Source: Paenibacillus assamensis DSM 18201
GTDB lineage: Bacteria; Bacillota; Bacilli; Paenibacillales; Paenibacillaceae
Direction of reading: 5' to 3'
NCBI RefSeq assembly: GCF_000422445.1
Contig: NZ_AULU01000013.1
Coordinates: 124,001-188,000, forward strand
DNA length: 64,000 nucleotides
The translations under genes and the position numbers were made by a program. The notes beneath the pieces were generated by a model. It was given only the letters and a program-made list of their open reading frames with translations, did no database searches and was not told the origin of the DNA. Of the stretch, positions 37,977 through 46,818 are shown one piece after another (within the stretch, counting starts at the first letter, position 1; each line of letters opens with the position of its first letter).

Positions 37977-38575
37977 GGATAACGACCTCTTTTCCAAGAA
38001 GCTCGCGAAAGTGTGCCACACTTGTAAATAGGTCATCTGATTCCACATCATAGGTTAAGTTTTGGCAAGTAGACAGCCATTGAACCGCATATGTACGTAA
38101 TCCGGCAGCTTTTCCAGCAAGAATAACTGCGTTCCTATCACTTACAAAGATAGCTTGAGTGCTTTATGAATACCTTTTGGGTGAGGCTTAGGATGAACCA
38201 CATCATCACCTTTGATGGTTACGTCAAAATAGGATTCCAACTGAAATGCAGTAGTAGAGATGTCAAAAAAGCATCTGCTTTTACCTGTGACAACGCAAAT
38301 AATATGTGGATAATGTTCCTCACATTGGGATTCATGATGCTCTGGTTCATAGTAGGAATAGTAGTCTTGAATGGCGTCTGACACAGATGGCTTGTTGGAG
38401 CGGTAGGAATCAACAATCTCCTCTTCTGTTGGACCAAATACCGCAAAAAATTCCTCATTTGTAAACTCTCGATTATCGTATTGCTTATAAACAGACCTAA
38501 AAGCATTGAATGATAACGGCAAAATATGAGCAAGAGTTCCATCAAAAATTTAAGAGCACAGCTTTTATCGACATT
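37966..38575 (-). pseudogene. Decayed HAD-family hydrolase gene
   Basis: From ATG 38575 (MSIKAVLLNF) the frame breaks where a normal protein would read FDFDGTL; one extra base in a T run restores IFDGTLAHILPLSFNAFRS. The middle continues to DDVVHPKPHPKGIHKALKLSL and stops. Shifting frame gives FVSDRNAVILAGKAAGLRT and AHFRELLGKEVVIHEH to 37966. It is a phosphoglycolate-phosphatase-like HAD with two lesions. Its stop overlaps the start of the Nudix pseudogene (ATGAACACTAA), showing a former operon. Confidence 0.8.
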
Positions 38576-38615
38576 TTAAGAACACGCTCCGTATGAGAAT
38601 TTGAAGGGAACTTTC

Positions 38616-38644
38616 TTGGTTACACTAACCAATAACCATATACT
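38616..38644 (+). promoter_or_regulatory. Promoter of the DSR2-like gene
   Basis: TTGGTT (38616-38621), 17 bases, TATACT (38639-38644), about 35 bases before the ATG at 38680. A good sigma-A fit, suggesting steady expression. Confidence 0.55.
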
Positions 38645-38679
38645 CCCATATAAAAGGTCTTTCAGAGAGGTGAAATTCA

Positions 38680-41598
38680 ATGGACAAAATTAATCGATAT
38701 GTTAAGGAAATTATTGAAGCTTCAAAGAGTGGTAAGCTAGTTTTTTTCGTTGGCGCGGGGCTTTCGACTCTATCTAACTACCCACAGTGGTGGCAATTAG
38801 TAAATAGATATTATGAGCAGCTATATGGGAAAACAAAGGAGGGTAGCTATTCATCTGATGATTACTTGAGAATCCCGCAGATGTTTTATGATGTCTGTGG
38901 GGAAAAGGACTATGACAGGATTCTAGAGAATGTTTTCTCGGTAGAGAAAGAGACAAATCAAATTCATGACAAAATGATTGCATTAAATCCAGTGCACATC
39001 ATTACAACAAACTACGATAACTTAATAGAAAGGGCATGTGGTAAGCGAGGAAAATATTTTAGTGTGATAAGTGGAGATGAGGATATTGCACGAGCCACTT
39101 CTTCTAGGTATCTACTTAAAGTACATGGCGATTTTAGCCGAGGATTTAAGGGTGCAAATGTAGTTTTAAAAGAGAGTGACTATATAAATTATGAACAGAA
39201 TTTCCCTTTAATTAGCAACCTTATGAAAACTATTATGGCTACACATACTATTGTTTTCATTGGGTATGGCCTTGGTGATTATAATATTAAAATGTTAATG
39301 AACTGGGTTAAGAAGTTGCAAAATGATAGCTATAAGGAACCAGTACTGATTCGTACTGAATACGAACCACTGGAAGAAAATGAGGAAGTATACTTTGAAA
39401 AAAAGGGCCTTCGAATTATAGATGCGGCAAGTTTAATTCAAAGTGATAAAATGGAATATTTACAACGATATGATGCTGTTATGAACCGGCTTATTGAGTC
39501 GAGAGATAATAGTTTAATCTCATGTGACGATGATGTTATTGAATTCATATATTTGAAGTTAAATCCATTATTTACAATGAAAAAATTAAGAAAACTTGAT
39601 CTCAAATATGTATTTGATTATGACTATCACTTTGAAGTATGTGGTCGCGTTATTTGTCATAATAATAATGGATTTGGTTATATGGAAAGATATTTTGAAA
39701 TTAAAGATAATAACGGCCATTTATCTTCGAGTTTAAAAGCAAAACTAAGTGAAATTAATTTGTTTTTTGAAAGAACAGGAATAACCTCTATGCTCAATTC
39801 TTCAAATAGTGCTAGCATTAGGCCATTTGAAATAGATAGCTTAGTATATCATAATAATTTTGAGGAAATGAAAAATTTTATAAAATCACCATCATTTAAT
39901 CTCGAGCATAAATATAAGAAAGCATATTTTTTGGCGTATTTAGGTAATGTGGTTGAGGCCTATAATTACTATTCTGAGGTCATTCTAGATTCTATAAATA
40001 AGTTAGATTGGTATCTACACTATCTCGCACAGATTAATAGATTTAGACTATATCAATCCATCAAGCATAGATCTAGGTATGATTATAATAATAATCTTTT
40101 TTCAAAGGACTTTATAAGCCAAATAGATAGAGAAATGAAGAACTTTAACATTGACAATGTTTTTAGTAGTATGCCATATGACTTTCAAAATAAGTACTCA
40201 ATACTAGAGCTCCTCAGTGATAATAAGTTTCTGCATGATGATACAGTCAGATTGGTTGAATTAACCGACAGAGTTCATTCAACTATGAGTAAGGGATCGT
40301 ATGCAACCGGTCTAACTGCTGATATTGAAGTTGAGCTACGGCTTAATGACAACATTTCATTTTTATATGAAAATTGTTTATGGTTCTCTGAATTTTTTAC
40401 GTTCAAACAATATATTAGAAATTCATTACTGCTATTATTTGAGAAGGCGAACTATGATAATACACGGGATCTAGATATTGTCGGGTATTCAATGGGATTT
40501 GATCGGGATAATTTTCATATTAGTTATTATGATTTTTTAAATGTAGCGAAGACATTTAGTGTTGATGATATCAAACATCTAGAGAGAAAATATAATTTCG
40601 AAAATTTTAAGTTTATAGATACTGATAAAATTGAAAGTTATCTTTTGCGTATGGCGGATGAGACTAACAAACTGCTTTCGAATAATAAGGTAAGAATATG
40701 GGGGGAATATAGGCCAATAATTAAAGAAGCAAAAGTTGCTTTTTATTTTGCAAAATATATAAAAATATCTACAGAAGGGCTTATAAAGATTTTTAATACC
40801 ATTTTACTACATTTTCCGGATGATGATCTAGACATAAGGGACAAATATGTTTGGATAAAGCGACTTAGCCAAAACCCCCCAGATGTATTGATAACAGTTA
40901 TTGAGGACTTTTTAATCCAAAAAGTTAATACTCTTAAGGAAGGGCATTGTTTCTGGTATTCAAAAGATAAAAATATTATAACTTACTTTGGTAATTTAAT
41001 TAGAGATTATAAGCCTGGTTATATTTCAAAAAGGTTATCAGAGCATCTAGTAGGTAAACCCGAACACTCAGATATACAAATAGATTTTATTTATCAATTA
41101 TATAGATTGTTATCAAAGGAAGCAAAGGAAAAAATACTTGTTTTGAGGCCAATACTAGAGCTTAATGGGTTTATGAACGCACTAGAGGTTGGTGCCGTTA
41201 AAAGTATATCTGATGGTCAGGAACTGATTTTGGAATATTTAGAGAAACAAATACAAAAAAAATTTTTGGAAAGGGAGGAAGGGGTAATTTCAGACGGTGT
41301 AAACATTTATTATTTTCCTGTGTTTGGAATATGGTATTTTTTAGGGGAGCTAAATGACCTTAGAATGAAGAATTACAGGGGACTGAATGAAGAATACGAC
41401 ATGTTTCTTGAGCCTGAATCTTTTGATTATAACAGCTTTGAACCGAGATGGCTAAAAACTTATAGTGACAAGTTGTTGGAGAAAATGTCTCAAAATAAGT
41501 TTATGCGTCCGCACATTGTAGAAAATCTTAAGGAGTGTATTTTAAATACAAATGATAAAAATTATATTGAAATATTTTTAAGATATTTCGCTTCATAA
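38680..41598 (+). CDS. dsr2: SIR2-domain anti-phage protein, DSR2-like
   Basis: 972 residues. The N-terminal SIR2 NADase module (1-285) starts LVFFVGAGLSTLSNYPQWW and has Asn 111 (TTNYDN) and His 149 (KVHGD), 38 residues apart as are Asn 133 and His 171 of Bacillus subtilis DSR2. From memory the resemblance to DSR2 runs through the whole protein, including the large helical C-terminal domain that senses phage tail-tube protein (ends ILNTNDKNYIEIFLRYF). On infection DSR2 tetramers deplete NAD and abort phage growth. GAGAGG precedes the ATG. AT-rich, transcribed alone. Confidence 0.88.
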   Translation: MDKINRYVKEIIEASKSGKLVFFVGAGLSTLSNYPQWWQLVNRYYEQLYGKTKEGSYSSDDYLRIPQMFYDVCGEKDYDRILENVFSVEKETNQIHDKMIALNPVHIITTNYDNLIERACGKRGKYFSVISGDEDIARATSSRYLLKVHGDFSRGFKGANVVLKESDYINYEQNFPLISNLMKTIMATHTIVFIGYGLGDYNIKMLMNWVKKLQNDSYKEPVLIRTEYEPLEENEEVYFEKKGLRIIDAASLIQSDKMEYLQRYDAVMNRLIESRDNSLISCDDDVIEFIYLKLNPLFTMKKLRKLDLKYVFDYDYHFEVCGRVICHNNNGFGYMERYFEIKDNNGHLSSSLKAKLSEINLFFERTGITSMLNSSNSASIRPFEIDSLVYHNNFEEMKNFIKSPSFNLEHKYKKAYFLAYLGNVVEAYNYYSEVILDSINKLDWYLHYLAQINRFRLYQSIKHRSRYDYNNNLFSKDFISQIDREMKNFNIDNVFSSMPYDFQNKYSILELLSDNKFLHDDTVRLVELTDRVHSTMSKGSYATGLTADIEVELRLNDNISFLYENCLWFSEFFTFKQYIRNSLLLLFEKANYDNTRDLDIVGYSMGFDRDNFHISYYDFLNVAKTFSVDDIKHLERKYNFENFKFIDTDKIESYLLRMADETNKLLSNNKVRIWGEYRPIIKEAKVAFYFAKYIKISTEGLIKIFNTILLHFPDDDLDIRDKYVWIKRLSQNPPDVLITVIEDFLIQKVNTLKEGHCFWYSKDKNIITYFGNLIRDYKPGYISKRLSEHLVGKPEHSDIQIDFIYQLYRLLSKEAKEKILVLRPILELNGFMNALEVGAVKSISDGQELILEYLEKQIQKKFLEREEGVISDGVNIYYFPVFGIWYFLGELNDLRMKNYRGLNEEYDMFLEPESFDYNSFEPRWLKTYSDKLLEKMSQNKFMRPHIVENLKECILNTNDKNYIEIFLRYFAS

Positions 41599-41777
41599 AA
41601 TTTACTTGGTTAATATTATTATTTATTAACCAAATTGCATTTATTCTTCTGTAATTGACGTGCGCCCATTTCACAGTATCCGCAACAGATATTGGTGAGC
41701 CTCAACATCCAGAGAAATGTTATAGTAGAATGAGTTACTTAACTTTTACTAGACCATAGATAAAGGGATGTTGCCAT

Positions 41778-42602
41778 ATGAAATATAAAATGATTGTACT
41801 CGATCTTGATGATACATTACTGCGTAATGACGGAACCATTTCGCCAGGCAATAAGCAAGCACTAATGGCTGCACAGGAAGCAGGCGTTAAAGTTGTATTG
41901 GCGTCAGGCCGCCCAACCTACGCGATGCGAGCATTGGCAGATGAGCTGCATCTTGAGCGTTATGGCAGCTATATTCTATCGTTCAACGGTGCGAAAATTA
42001 TTAACTGGAAGACGCAAGAAGAGTCGTTCAGCAGTACGTTAACGCCAGAGATGGCGTACAAGCTTCATAAGATGAGCATTGAAGAGGGCGTATCAGCTTT
42101 GACGTATGTCGGCGATGATATCATCACAGAGGAAGCGACTAAATATACCCATGTTGAATCTGAAATTACAGGGATGAAAGTAGTTGAGGTGCCAAGCTTC
42201 GCTGAGGCAGTTCAAGTACCTGTTGTAAAGGTACTAATGGTGGCAGAGCCCGAGAAACTTGTCCTTGTAGAAGAAAAGCTAAAAGCGAAAATGGCAGGAC
42301 AATTGAATGTGATGCGCTCCAAGCCATTTTTCCTAGAGTTTACGGAAGACGGTGTGAACAAAGGGACAAGCTTGCATCATCTTATCCAAAAGCTTGGCAT
42401 CGAGCGCTCAGAAGTTATTGCGATGGGTGATGGTTATAACGATGTTGCGATGCTTGAGTTCGCAGGTCTTGCTGTCGCAATGGGCAATGCACCAGATGAA
42501 ATTAAGCAGTTAGCTGATTACGTTACCGATACAAATATGAATGATGGGGTAGCAAAAGCGGTAGAACGGTTTGTACTAAACGATCTCGTTCCAGCAACGT
42601 AA
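41778..42602 (+). CDS. Cof-type HAD-IIB family phosphatase
   Basis: 274 residues. HAD motifs: I DLDDTLL (nucleophile Asp), II SGRP, III Lys in NKGTSLHHL, IV GDGYNDVAML. The cap is the C2b type between motifs II and III. YidA-like proteins of this group dephosphorylate sugar phosphates and flavin nucleotides with broad range. AAAGGGAT upstream of the ATG. A single gene; base composition returns to the genome norm, marking the right border of the island. Confidence 0.9.
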   Translation: MKYKMIVLDLDDTLLRNDGTISPGNKQALMAAQEAGVKVVLASGRPTYAMRALADELHLERYGSYILSFNGAKIINWKTQEESFSSTLTPEMAYKLHKMSIEEGVSALTYVGDDIITEEATKYTHVESEITGMKVVEVPSFAEAVQVPVVKVLMVAEPEKLVLVEEKLKAKMAGQLNVMRSKPFFLEFTEDGVNKGTSLHHLIQKLGIERSEVIAMGDGYNDVAMLEFAGLAVAMGNAPDEIKQLADYVTDTNMNDGVAKAVERFVLNDLVPAT

Positions 42603-42634
42603 CCATTACTAGTATTGAACATAGTCCATGTATG

Positions 42635-42657
42635 AAACGCCCTTCGGGGCGTTTTTT
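42635..42657 (+). terminator. UUCG-loop terminator after the HAD phosphatase gene
   Basis: AAACGCCC, TTCG, GGGCGTTTTTT: a textbook intrinsic terminator. Confidence 0.9.
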
Positions 42658-42758
42658 ATATCTCAACTATCCATCCATTTATTATCGGTCATGCGATAGG
42701 CTATACTGAATTGACCAATACATTTTCGATCACATGCAAGGCAGGAGATGAAGCACCA

Positions 42759-43433
42759 ATGTCTAAAACCATCGTAGAAAAATTGAATCTAAATAAGTAT
42801 AAGCAAGCTGCTATATTAAATCAGCCCGAAGGTTCTGATTATTTCACAGAGCTGTCAGAATATCATACAACGCTGAAAGAAGGCACTTCGTACGATCTCA
42901 TCTTCGCTTTTACACTAGATATGGAATCCTTAAAGGAGCTTGTAAATCGCGTTATTGATAAGCAGCATCTCACTCAGAACGGCTACCTCTTTGCTGCCTA
43001 TCCGAAAAAGGGCAATAAAGTATACGATACGTTTATTCACCGTGATGACCTACTGTCTGGACTAGGCAGTGATGAACAGGGTTATGTCGGCACGAGCACG
43101 GTGAAATTTGCGCGTATGGTCGGCCTTGATGATGTGTTTACTGTGGTCGGGTTTAAAGAAAATGCGAAGGGTAAAGGTCAGACTTCCTCAGCGTCCAGTC
43201 AATGTGTAGATGATTACATTGCCTTAATTCCAAATGTAGAACAAGACTTGGCAGATTCACCAGAACTGCTGACGATCTATGAGGGGCTGACTCCAGGTTA
43301 TCGCAAGGACTGGGCACGTTATGTGTACAGCGCAAAGCAAGAAGCGACACGATCAAAGCGCCGGGATGAGATGAAAATGATTCTTCAAGCAGGCTATAAA
43401 AGCCGCGAGCTGTATCGCAAAGATCTCTCATAA
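42759..43433 (+). CDS. YdeI/OmpD-associated-family protein
   Basis: 224 residues from ATG 42759; AGGAG lies about 12 bases before it. The C-terminal third reads YEGLTPGYRKDWARYVYSAKQEATRSKRRDEM, the hallmark of the YdeI/OmdA family (linked to bacteriocin resistance in Salmonella). The N-terminal two thirds (YTELSEYH..., YDLIFAFTLDMESLKELV, NGYLFAAYPKKGNK) resemble DUF3052-like domains. The biochemical role is unknown. Monocistronic. Confidence 0.75.
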   Translation: MSKTIVEKLNLNKYKQAAILNQPEGSDYFTELSEYHTTLKEGTSYDLIFAFTLDMESLKELVNRVIDKQHLTQNGYLFAAYPKKGNKVYDTFIHRDDLLSGLGSDEQGYVGTSTVKFARMVGLDDVFTVVGFKENAKGKGQTSSASSQCVDDYIALIPNVEQDLADSPELLTIYEGLTPGYRKDWARYVYSAKQEATRSKRRDEMKMILQAGYKSRELYRKDLS

Positions 43434-43451
43434 AGGTAGATGAAAAATAAT

Positions 43452-43486
43452 AAGACCCTCAATCGGCGAATAGATTGGGGGTCTTT
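43452..43486. terminator. Bidirectional terminator
   Basis: AAGACCCTCAATC pairs with GATTGGGGGTCTT. Lies between the YdeI-like gene and the convergent oxidoreductase gene. Confidence 0.7.
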
Positions 43487-43513
43487 GTATGTTATGGCTG
43501 TGTTTATTTATAT

Positions 43514-44053
43514 TTATTTTGCGTGAGAAAGCTGAGTAGAAGTTAGGTGCTGTACATACGCTGCCTTGCCTTGCTCCAACTGCTCTTCAGTTAGGCTGCC
43601 TACATTATAAAGCTTGAACGGAGGCAGGTAAGAAGCTCCTACAAAGTTCACGGTTGCCTCAAACGGTCTTAGCAGTTCTTCGATCGTGAAACGGTTATGT
43701 CCATCCGCTTGGTATTGCCCATTGGTTCCGTATGCCGATATTGATACGCCAATTTCTTTCCCCTGCAAATGTTCACCGTTCGGTCCGTAAGCCCAGCCGT
43801 ATTGCAGCACATGATCGAGCCACTTTTTTAATAGAGGCGGGCTGCTGTACCAATAAAGCGGGAACTGAAAAATAATCCGATCATGTGCAAGCAGAAGCTG
43901 CTGCTCGCGAGCAACATCGATAACTTCGTCAGGATAAGCTTCGTAAAGGGTGTGAACGGTAATTTGCTCGTGCTTTCCTAGTTCCTCAATTAACGCTTTA
44001 TTAATTTTGGACTCAGCTAAATTTGGGTGAACCGCAATAACTAACACGCTCAT
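43514..44053 (-). CDS. NAD(P)H-dependent oxidoreductase, flavodoxin-like fold
   Basis: 179 residues from ATG 44053 with AGGAG upstream. MSVLVIAVHPNLAESKINKAL is the flavin phosphate loop; FQFPLYWYSSPPLLKKWLDHVL and YGWAYGPNGEHLQGK are signatures of the KefF/MdaB quinone reductase group. It transfers two electrons from NAD(P)H to quinones or similar electrophiles with FMN or FAD. It lies downstream of an HxlR gene on the same strand and shares a palindromic operator with it, so it is probably induced by quinones. Confidence 0.87.
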   Translation of the reverse strand: MSVLVIAVHPNLAESKINKALIEELGKHEQITVHTLYEAYPDEVIDVAREQQLLLAHDRIIFQFPLYWYSSPPLLKKWLDHVLQYGWAYGPNGEHLQGKEIGVSISAYGTNGQYQADGHNRFTIEELLRPFEATVNFVGASYLPPFKLYNVGSLTEEQLEQGKAAYVQHLTSTQLSHAK

Positions 44054-44129
44054 CTTTACCACTCCTACTTTTCCGATTTGGATGTATGACTTAATCATAT
44101 TCATCATAAAGCAACTACGCACAAAAAAT

Positions 44130-44141
44130 AAGTACGCACTT
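44130..44141. promoter_or_regulatory. HxlR-type operator upstream of the oxidoreductase gene
   Basis: AAGTACGCACTT, an imperfect palindrome AAGT-N4-ACTT, 77 bases before the oxidoreductase start. The same sequence in reverse complement is at 44753-44764 in front of the HxlR gene. Confidence 0.55.
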
Positions 44142-44317
44142 TTTCGGAAGATACTTACCCACAGGTAAGCGTAAGTTGTGTTACTTTAAGAAATCTCGTT
44201 TCATAGAAGACAGAACAGAATAACAGAAAAAACCGTCCAGCGTCTATGCACATACAGTAATGACTCCTATCTCATAAACGGGGGTCAGTACCTGCAGGGG
44301 CGGTAACCGTGTCGGTT

Positions 44318-44725
44318 TTATTTTTGTTCCTGAGCAAGTTCAGGACAATGGTTTGCAACGGGCCTAGTCTTTGAGTGTTCGGCTTGGAATTGAAGACCCC
44401 ATTGCTGTAAATGGTCAATGGCAGGCTTTAGACCTTCGCCGAGAGGAGTTAGTTCATACTCTACTTTTGGAGGATTCGTTGGAAAGACATGTCGAGCGAT
44501 AATACCGCTTGCTTCAAGGTCGCGCAGTTGTTCGGCAAGCACTTTGTGATTAATACCTTCGATGAGCTTCTTCAGCTCGCCATATCGCTTCTTGCCATCA
44601 AGCAGTTTGTAAATAATAGTGGGTTTCCATCTTCCGGCGAACAAGGCGATGGACAGTTCGATCGGACATTGATACGTCTTTCCGTTGAATTCGTAGAATG
44701 GACTAGGGGTTTCGATCAGGAACAC
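44318..44725 (-). CDS. HxlR-family transcriptional regulator
   Basis: About 135 residues. Winged helix of the HxlR/YodB type: IELSIALFAGRWKPTIIYKLL, KRYGELKKLIEGINHKVLAEQLRDLEASGII and PPKVEYELTPLG. A Cys follows FNGKTYQ and could be a redox switch as in YodB, although at a different place. The start is uncertain: AGAAGGGAAG sits too near GTG 44725 but seven bases from CTG 44719; TTG 44746 has no ribosome site and lies at the operator. It probably represses itself and the oxidoreductase gene. Confidence 0.85.
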   Translation of the reverse strand: MFLIETPSPFYEFNGKTYQCPIELSIALFAGRWKPTIIYKLLDGKKRYGELKKLIEGINHKVLAEQLRDLEASGIIARHVFPTNPPKVEYELTPLGEGLKPAIDHLQQWGLQFQAEHSKTRPVANHCPELAQEQK

Positions 44726-44752
44726 TTCCCTTCTGGTAAGTATCAAACGAGA

Positions 44753-44803
44753 AAGTGCGTACTTACTTATATAAAGTATATGGTGTTAAATTGGAAATGT
44801 AAA
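44753..44803 (-). promoter_or_regulatory. Promoter and operator of the HxlR gene
   Basis: Reading the minus strand: TTTACA (44803-44798), 17 bases, TATACT (44780-44775). The palindrome AAGTGCGTACTT (44753-44764) follows at the expected transcription start, a position suited to autorepression. Confidence 0.6.
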
Positions 44804-44930
44804 CCACATAAAACTCCGACTAAAGGGGCACAAACAAATGAAGGTATTATATATAAATGTTCATATTTACATATAATGCCTAATTAATGTACAATATATG
44901 TATATGTCACGTTTAAGAGAGGTCATTCTG

Positions 44931-44969
44931 ATGATGAAAATGGGTAACTGCTCGGTGCAGTTGAGCTAA
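44931..44969 (+). CDS. 12-codon leader peptide upstream of methyltransferase
   Basis: ATG ATG AAA ATG GGT AAC TGC TCG GTG CAG TTG AGC TAA encodes MMKMGNCSVQLS. AAGAGAGG (44915-44922) is eight bases upstream, an excellent ribosome site. The reading frame covers the 5' arms of two alternative hairpins in the following 80 bases. This is the layout of leader-peptide attenuators that sense ribosome stalling, as for erm genes. Not experimentally supported here. Confidence 0.55.
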   Translation: MMKMGNCSVQLS

Positions 44970-45025
44970 TCTGATAACAGATTGCGCCGAGCTTACATAA
45001 GGACTGTTATCAGTCAGCTGCACCG
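44950..45025 (+). promoter_or_regulatory. Mutually exclusive hairpins, candidate attenuator
   Basis: Arms: GCTCGGTGC (44950-44958) can pair with GCGCCGAGC (44984-44992). Alternatively CGGTGCAGTTGA (44953-44964) pairs with TCAGCTGCACCG (45014-45025), continuous with CTGATAACAG (44971-44980) to CTGTTATCAG (45004-45013). The two states share bases 44953-44958, within the leader codons. CGCATC (45024-45029) can also pair with GATGCG (45055-45060) next to the methyltransferase ribosome site. No T-run, so translational control is more likely than termination. Confidence 0.55.
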
Positions 45026-45074
45026 CATCCGCACATGAACAACTAATGATCAATGATGCGAGAGGGGTACAGTT

Positions 45075-45839
45075 ATGATGAAGATAAATGAATGGAAGAA
45101 CCTATGGAAATCGGAAGAGGAAAAGACATTTGCAGGCTGGGATTTCTCCTATATTGACGGTCGGTCTGAGTTTCAGGCTGAACCTTGGGATTACAAAGCC
45201 ACAGTCTTATCTTATATACATTCGTCCACAACGTTGCTGGACATGGGGACGGGTGGAGGAGAATTTCTATTATCCCTTGCACCACCGAAGGGTAGTACGT
45301 ACGCGACCGAGGCTTACCTACCGAACTATGAATTGTGCAAGCGCATGCTGCCTGCTCATGGGATTGAGGTTAGAAGAGTTATCGATGACAATGAGCTGCC
45401 GTTTGAAGACAACTTCTTTGATCTGGTGATCAATCGCCACGAAGCCTTCTCTGTAGAAGAGGTACGCCGTATTCTCAAGCCGAACGGCATCTTCGTCACA
45501 CAGCAGGTCGGTGGACTGAACAATAAGGAGCTTTCCACCTTTTTATTAGGTAAAACACCTGACATTGTGGACCGAACGTTCGACCTTGCTAACAGCTGTG
45601 AAGAGCTTATAAAGGCTGGGTTTACCATCATCGATTCGGGCGAGTATTTTCCGAAGTTGAAATTCTTCGATGTAGGCGCACTTGTGTATTTTGCTAAAAT
45701 CATTGAATGGGAGTTTCCTAATTTCACAGTCGAGAAGCACTTTGATAAGCTCTGTCTTCTTCAAGAACAAGTGGAGGAGAGGGGCTATGTGGAGTCGATG
45801 GAACATCGATTTTTCTTGATAGCTAGGAAATCTGTTTAG
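45075..45839 (+). CDS. Class I SAM-dependent methyltransferase
   Basis: 254 residues, AGAGGGG seven bases before ATG 45075. Motif I is LLDMGTGGGEFLLSL; acidic strand-2 residue in ATEAYLPN; motif IV region FDLVINRHEAFS; RRILKPNGIFVTQQVGG is the usual post-motif helix and strand. Substrate unknown. The leader peptide and alternative hairpins upstream suggest induction by something that slows ribosomes, so rRNA or antibiotic methylation is conceivable but not shown by the sequence of the enzyme itself. Confidence 0.85.
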   Translation: MMKINEWKNLWKSEEEKTFAGWDFSYIDGRSEFQAEPWDYKATVLSYIHSSTTLLDMGTGGGEFLLSLAPPKGSTYATEAYLPNYELCKRMLPAHGIEVRRVIDDNELPFEDNFFDLVINRHEAFSVEEVRRILKPNGIFVTQQVGGLNNKELSTFLLGKTPDIVDRTFDLANSCEELIKAGFTIIDSGEYFPKLKFFDVGALVYFAKIIEWEFPNFTVEKHFDKLCLLQEQVEERGYVESMEHRFFLIARKSV

Positions 45840-45898
45840 TCATACGTACTTCTTAGGCCGAAATAATGGATACTGTCTTAACGATATAACGTAATCGT

Positions 45899-45966
45899 AC
45901 ACCCCTTAAATTACACGCTGGTGCCGTTTTCGTGAAGCCAACGTCTTTTTAAGGGGTGTGTTTTAT
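45899..45966 (+). terminator. Terminator after the methyltransferase gene
   Basis: ACACCCCTTAAA pairs with TTTAAGGGGTGT, followed by GTTTTAT, with a long loop of about 37 bases. Confidence 0.6.
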
Positions 45967-46012
45967 GTGATTTGCGCTTTAAATCATATAGAGGAAAGGA
46001 GCGTGGTTCTGC

Positions 46013-46783
46013 GTGCTTTGTACAACTTGCGGAGAACATAGAATTAAAGATGGAGATAGATTTTGCGGTAATTGTGGCGAAAGAGTGATGCTGCCGGACG
46101 TCGAAAAGATGGAGGTTGCCATACATAGTCAGGAAGTAATGGAGATATCCAATAGAAAACCGAAGTCTAAAAGATCTATCTTTAAAAATGTTGTTACCGT
46201 AATTGCCGTTATAGCTGTAGGCTTTATTTTTGAGCGTCATATTCTTCCTAGCGCTAAGTATTTGCAAGCAAGGTCATTTATGCAAGATAACGAAAATACG
46301 AGAGCAATTGAAATATTTGTTGATTTAAAAGGATACAGAGACTCCGAAATTCACTTAGCCAATCTTAGTTATGAAGAAGGGTTACGGCAATATGGAGCCG
46401 GAGATTTAAATAAAGCCAAGGAGTTTTTCACACTTAGCGGCATGCATATGGACGCGCAAATGTATGTGCAGGCAATTAAGGAATTAGAGGGAATGCAGGG
46501 AACTTGGGCAGTTAATTCTATGAAAGCTCTATTTAAACAAATCGTTATATCAGGTAATCAATCGATATCGGTATTTGCACCGTATACCGATACTCCTATA
46601 GCTAGCAACTCGACGCTATCGATAGTTAGAGGCAAAATACAAGATGAAGAGGGAAGGCATTATTACTTAAGAGAGCCTTACTTATATATTAATAATGGTA
46701 AAGACGACATCATATATGAAAAAGTTAGTGATTCTACCGAGGTTCCAGAAGGAGAAGAGGAAGAAGAAGACTGTCATTGCTAA
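46013..46783 (+). CDS. Zinc-ribbon membrane protein with TPR-like segment
   Basis: 256 residues from GTG 46013 with AAAGGAG upstream. The N-terminal zinc ribbon is CTTCGEHRIKDGDRFCGNCG (four Cys), then a basic stretch and one membrane helix (NVVTVIAVIAVGFIF, about 60-75). The outer part has repeats resembling TPR units: YLQARSFMQDNENTRAIEIF and YEEGLRQYGAGDLNKAKEFF. The tail is acidic with a terminal CHC. Such zinc-ribbon membrane proteins are frequent in Firmicutes with no firm role. Monocistronic. Confidence 0.7.
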   Translation: MLCTTCGEHRIKDGDRFCGNCGERVMLPDVEKMEVAIHSQEVMEISNRKPKSKRSIFKNVVTVIAVIAVGFIFERHILPSAKYLQARSFMQDNENTRAIEIFVDLKGYRDSEIHLANLSYEEGLRQYGAGDLNKAKEFFTLSGMHMDAQMYVQAIKELEGMQGTWAVNSMKALFKQIVISGNQSISVFAPYTDTPIASNSTLSIVRGKIQDEEGRHYYLREPYLYINNGKDDIIYEKVSDSTEVPEGEEEEEDCHC

Positions 46784-46818
46784 TGTAAAGCCCTATTTGA
46801 AAGTATAAAAGTATAAGT

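Noticed and set aside
44950-45025. T-box or metabolite riboswitch
   Set aside because: No T-box consensus or known riboswitch core was seen. The leader peptide and competing stems fit attenuation better.
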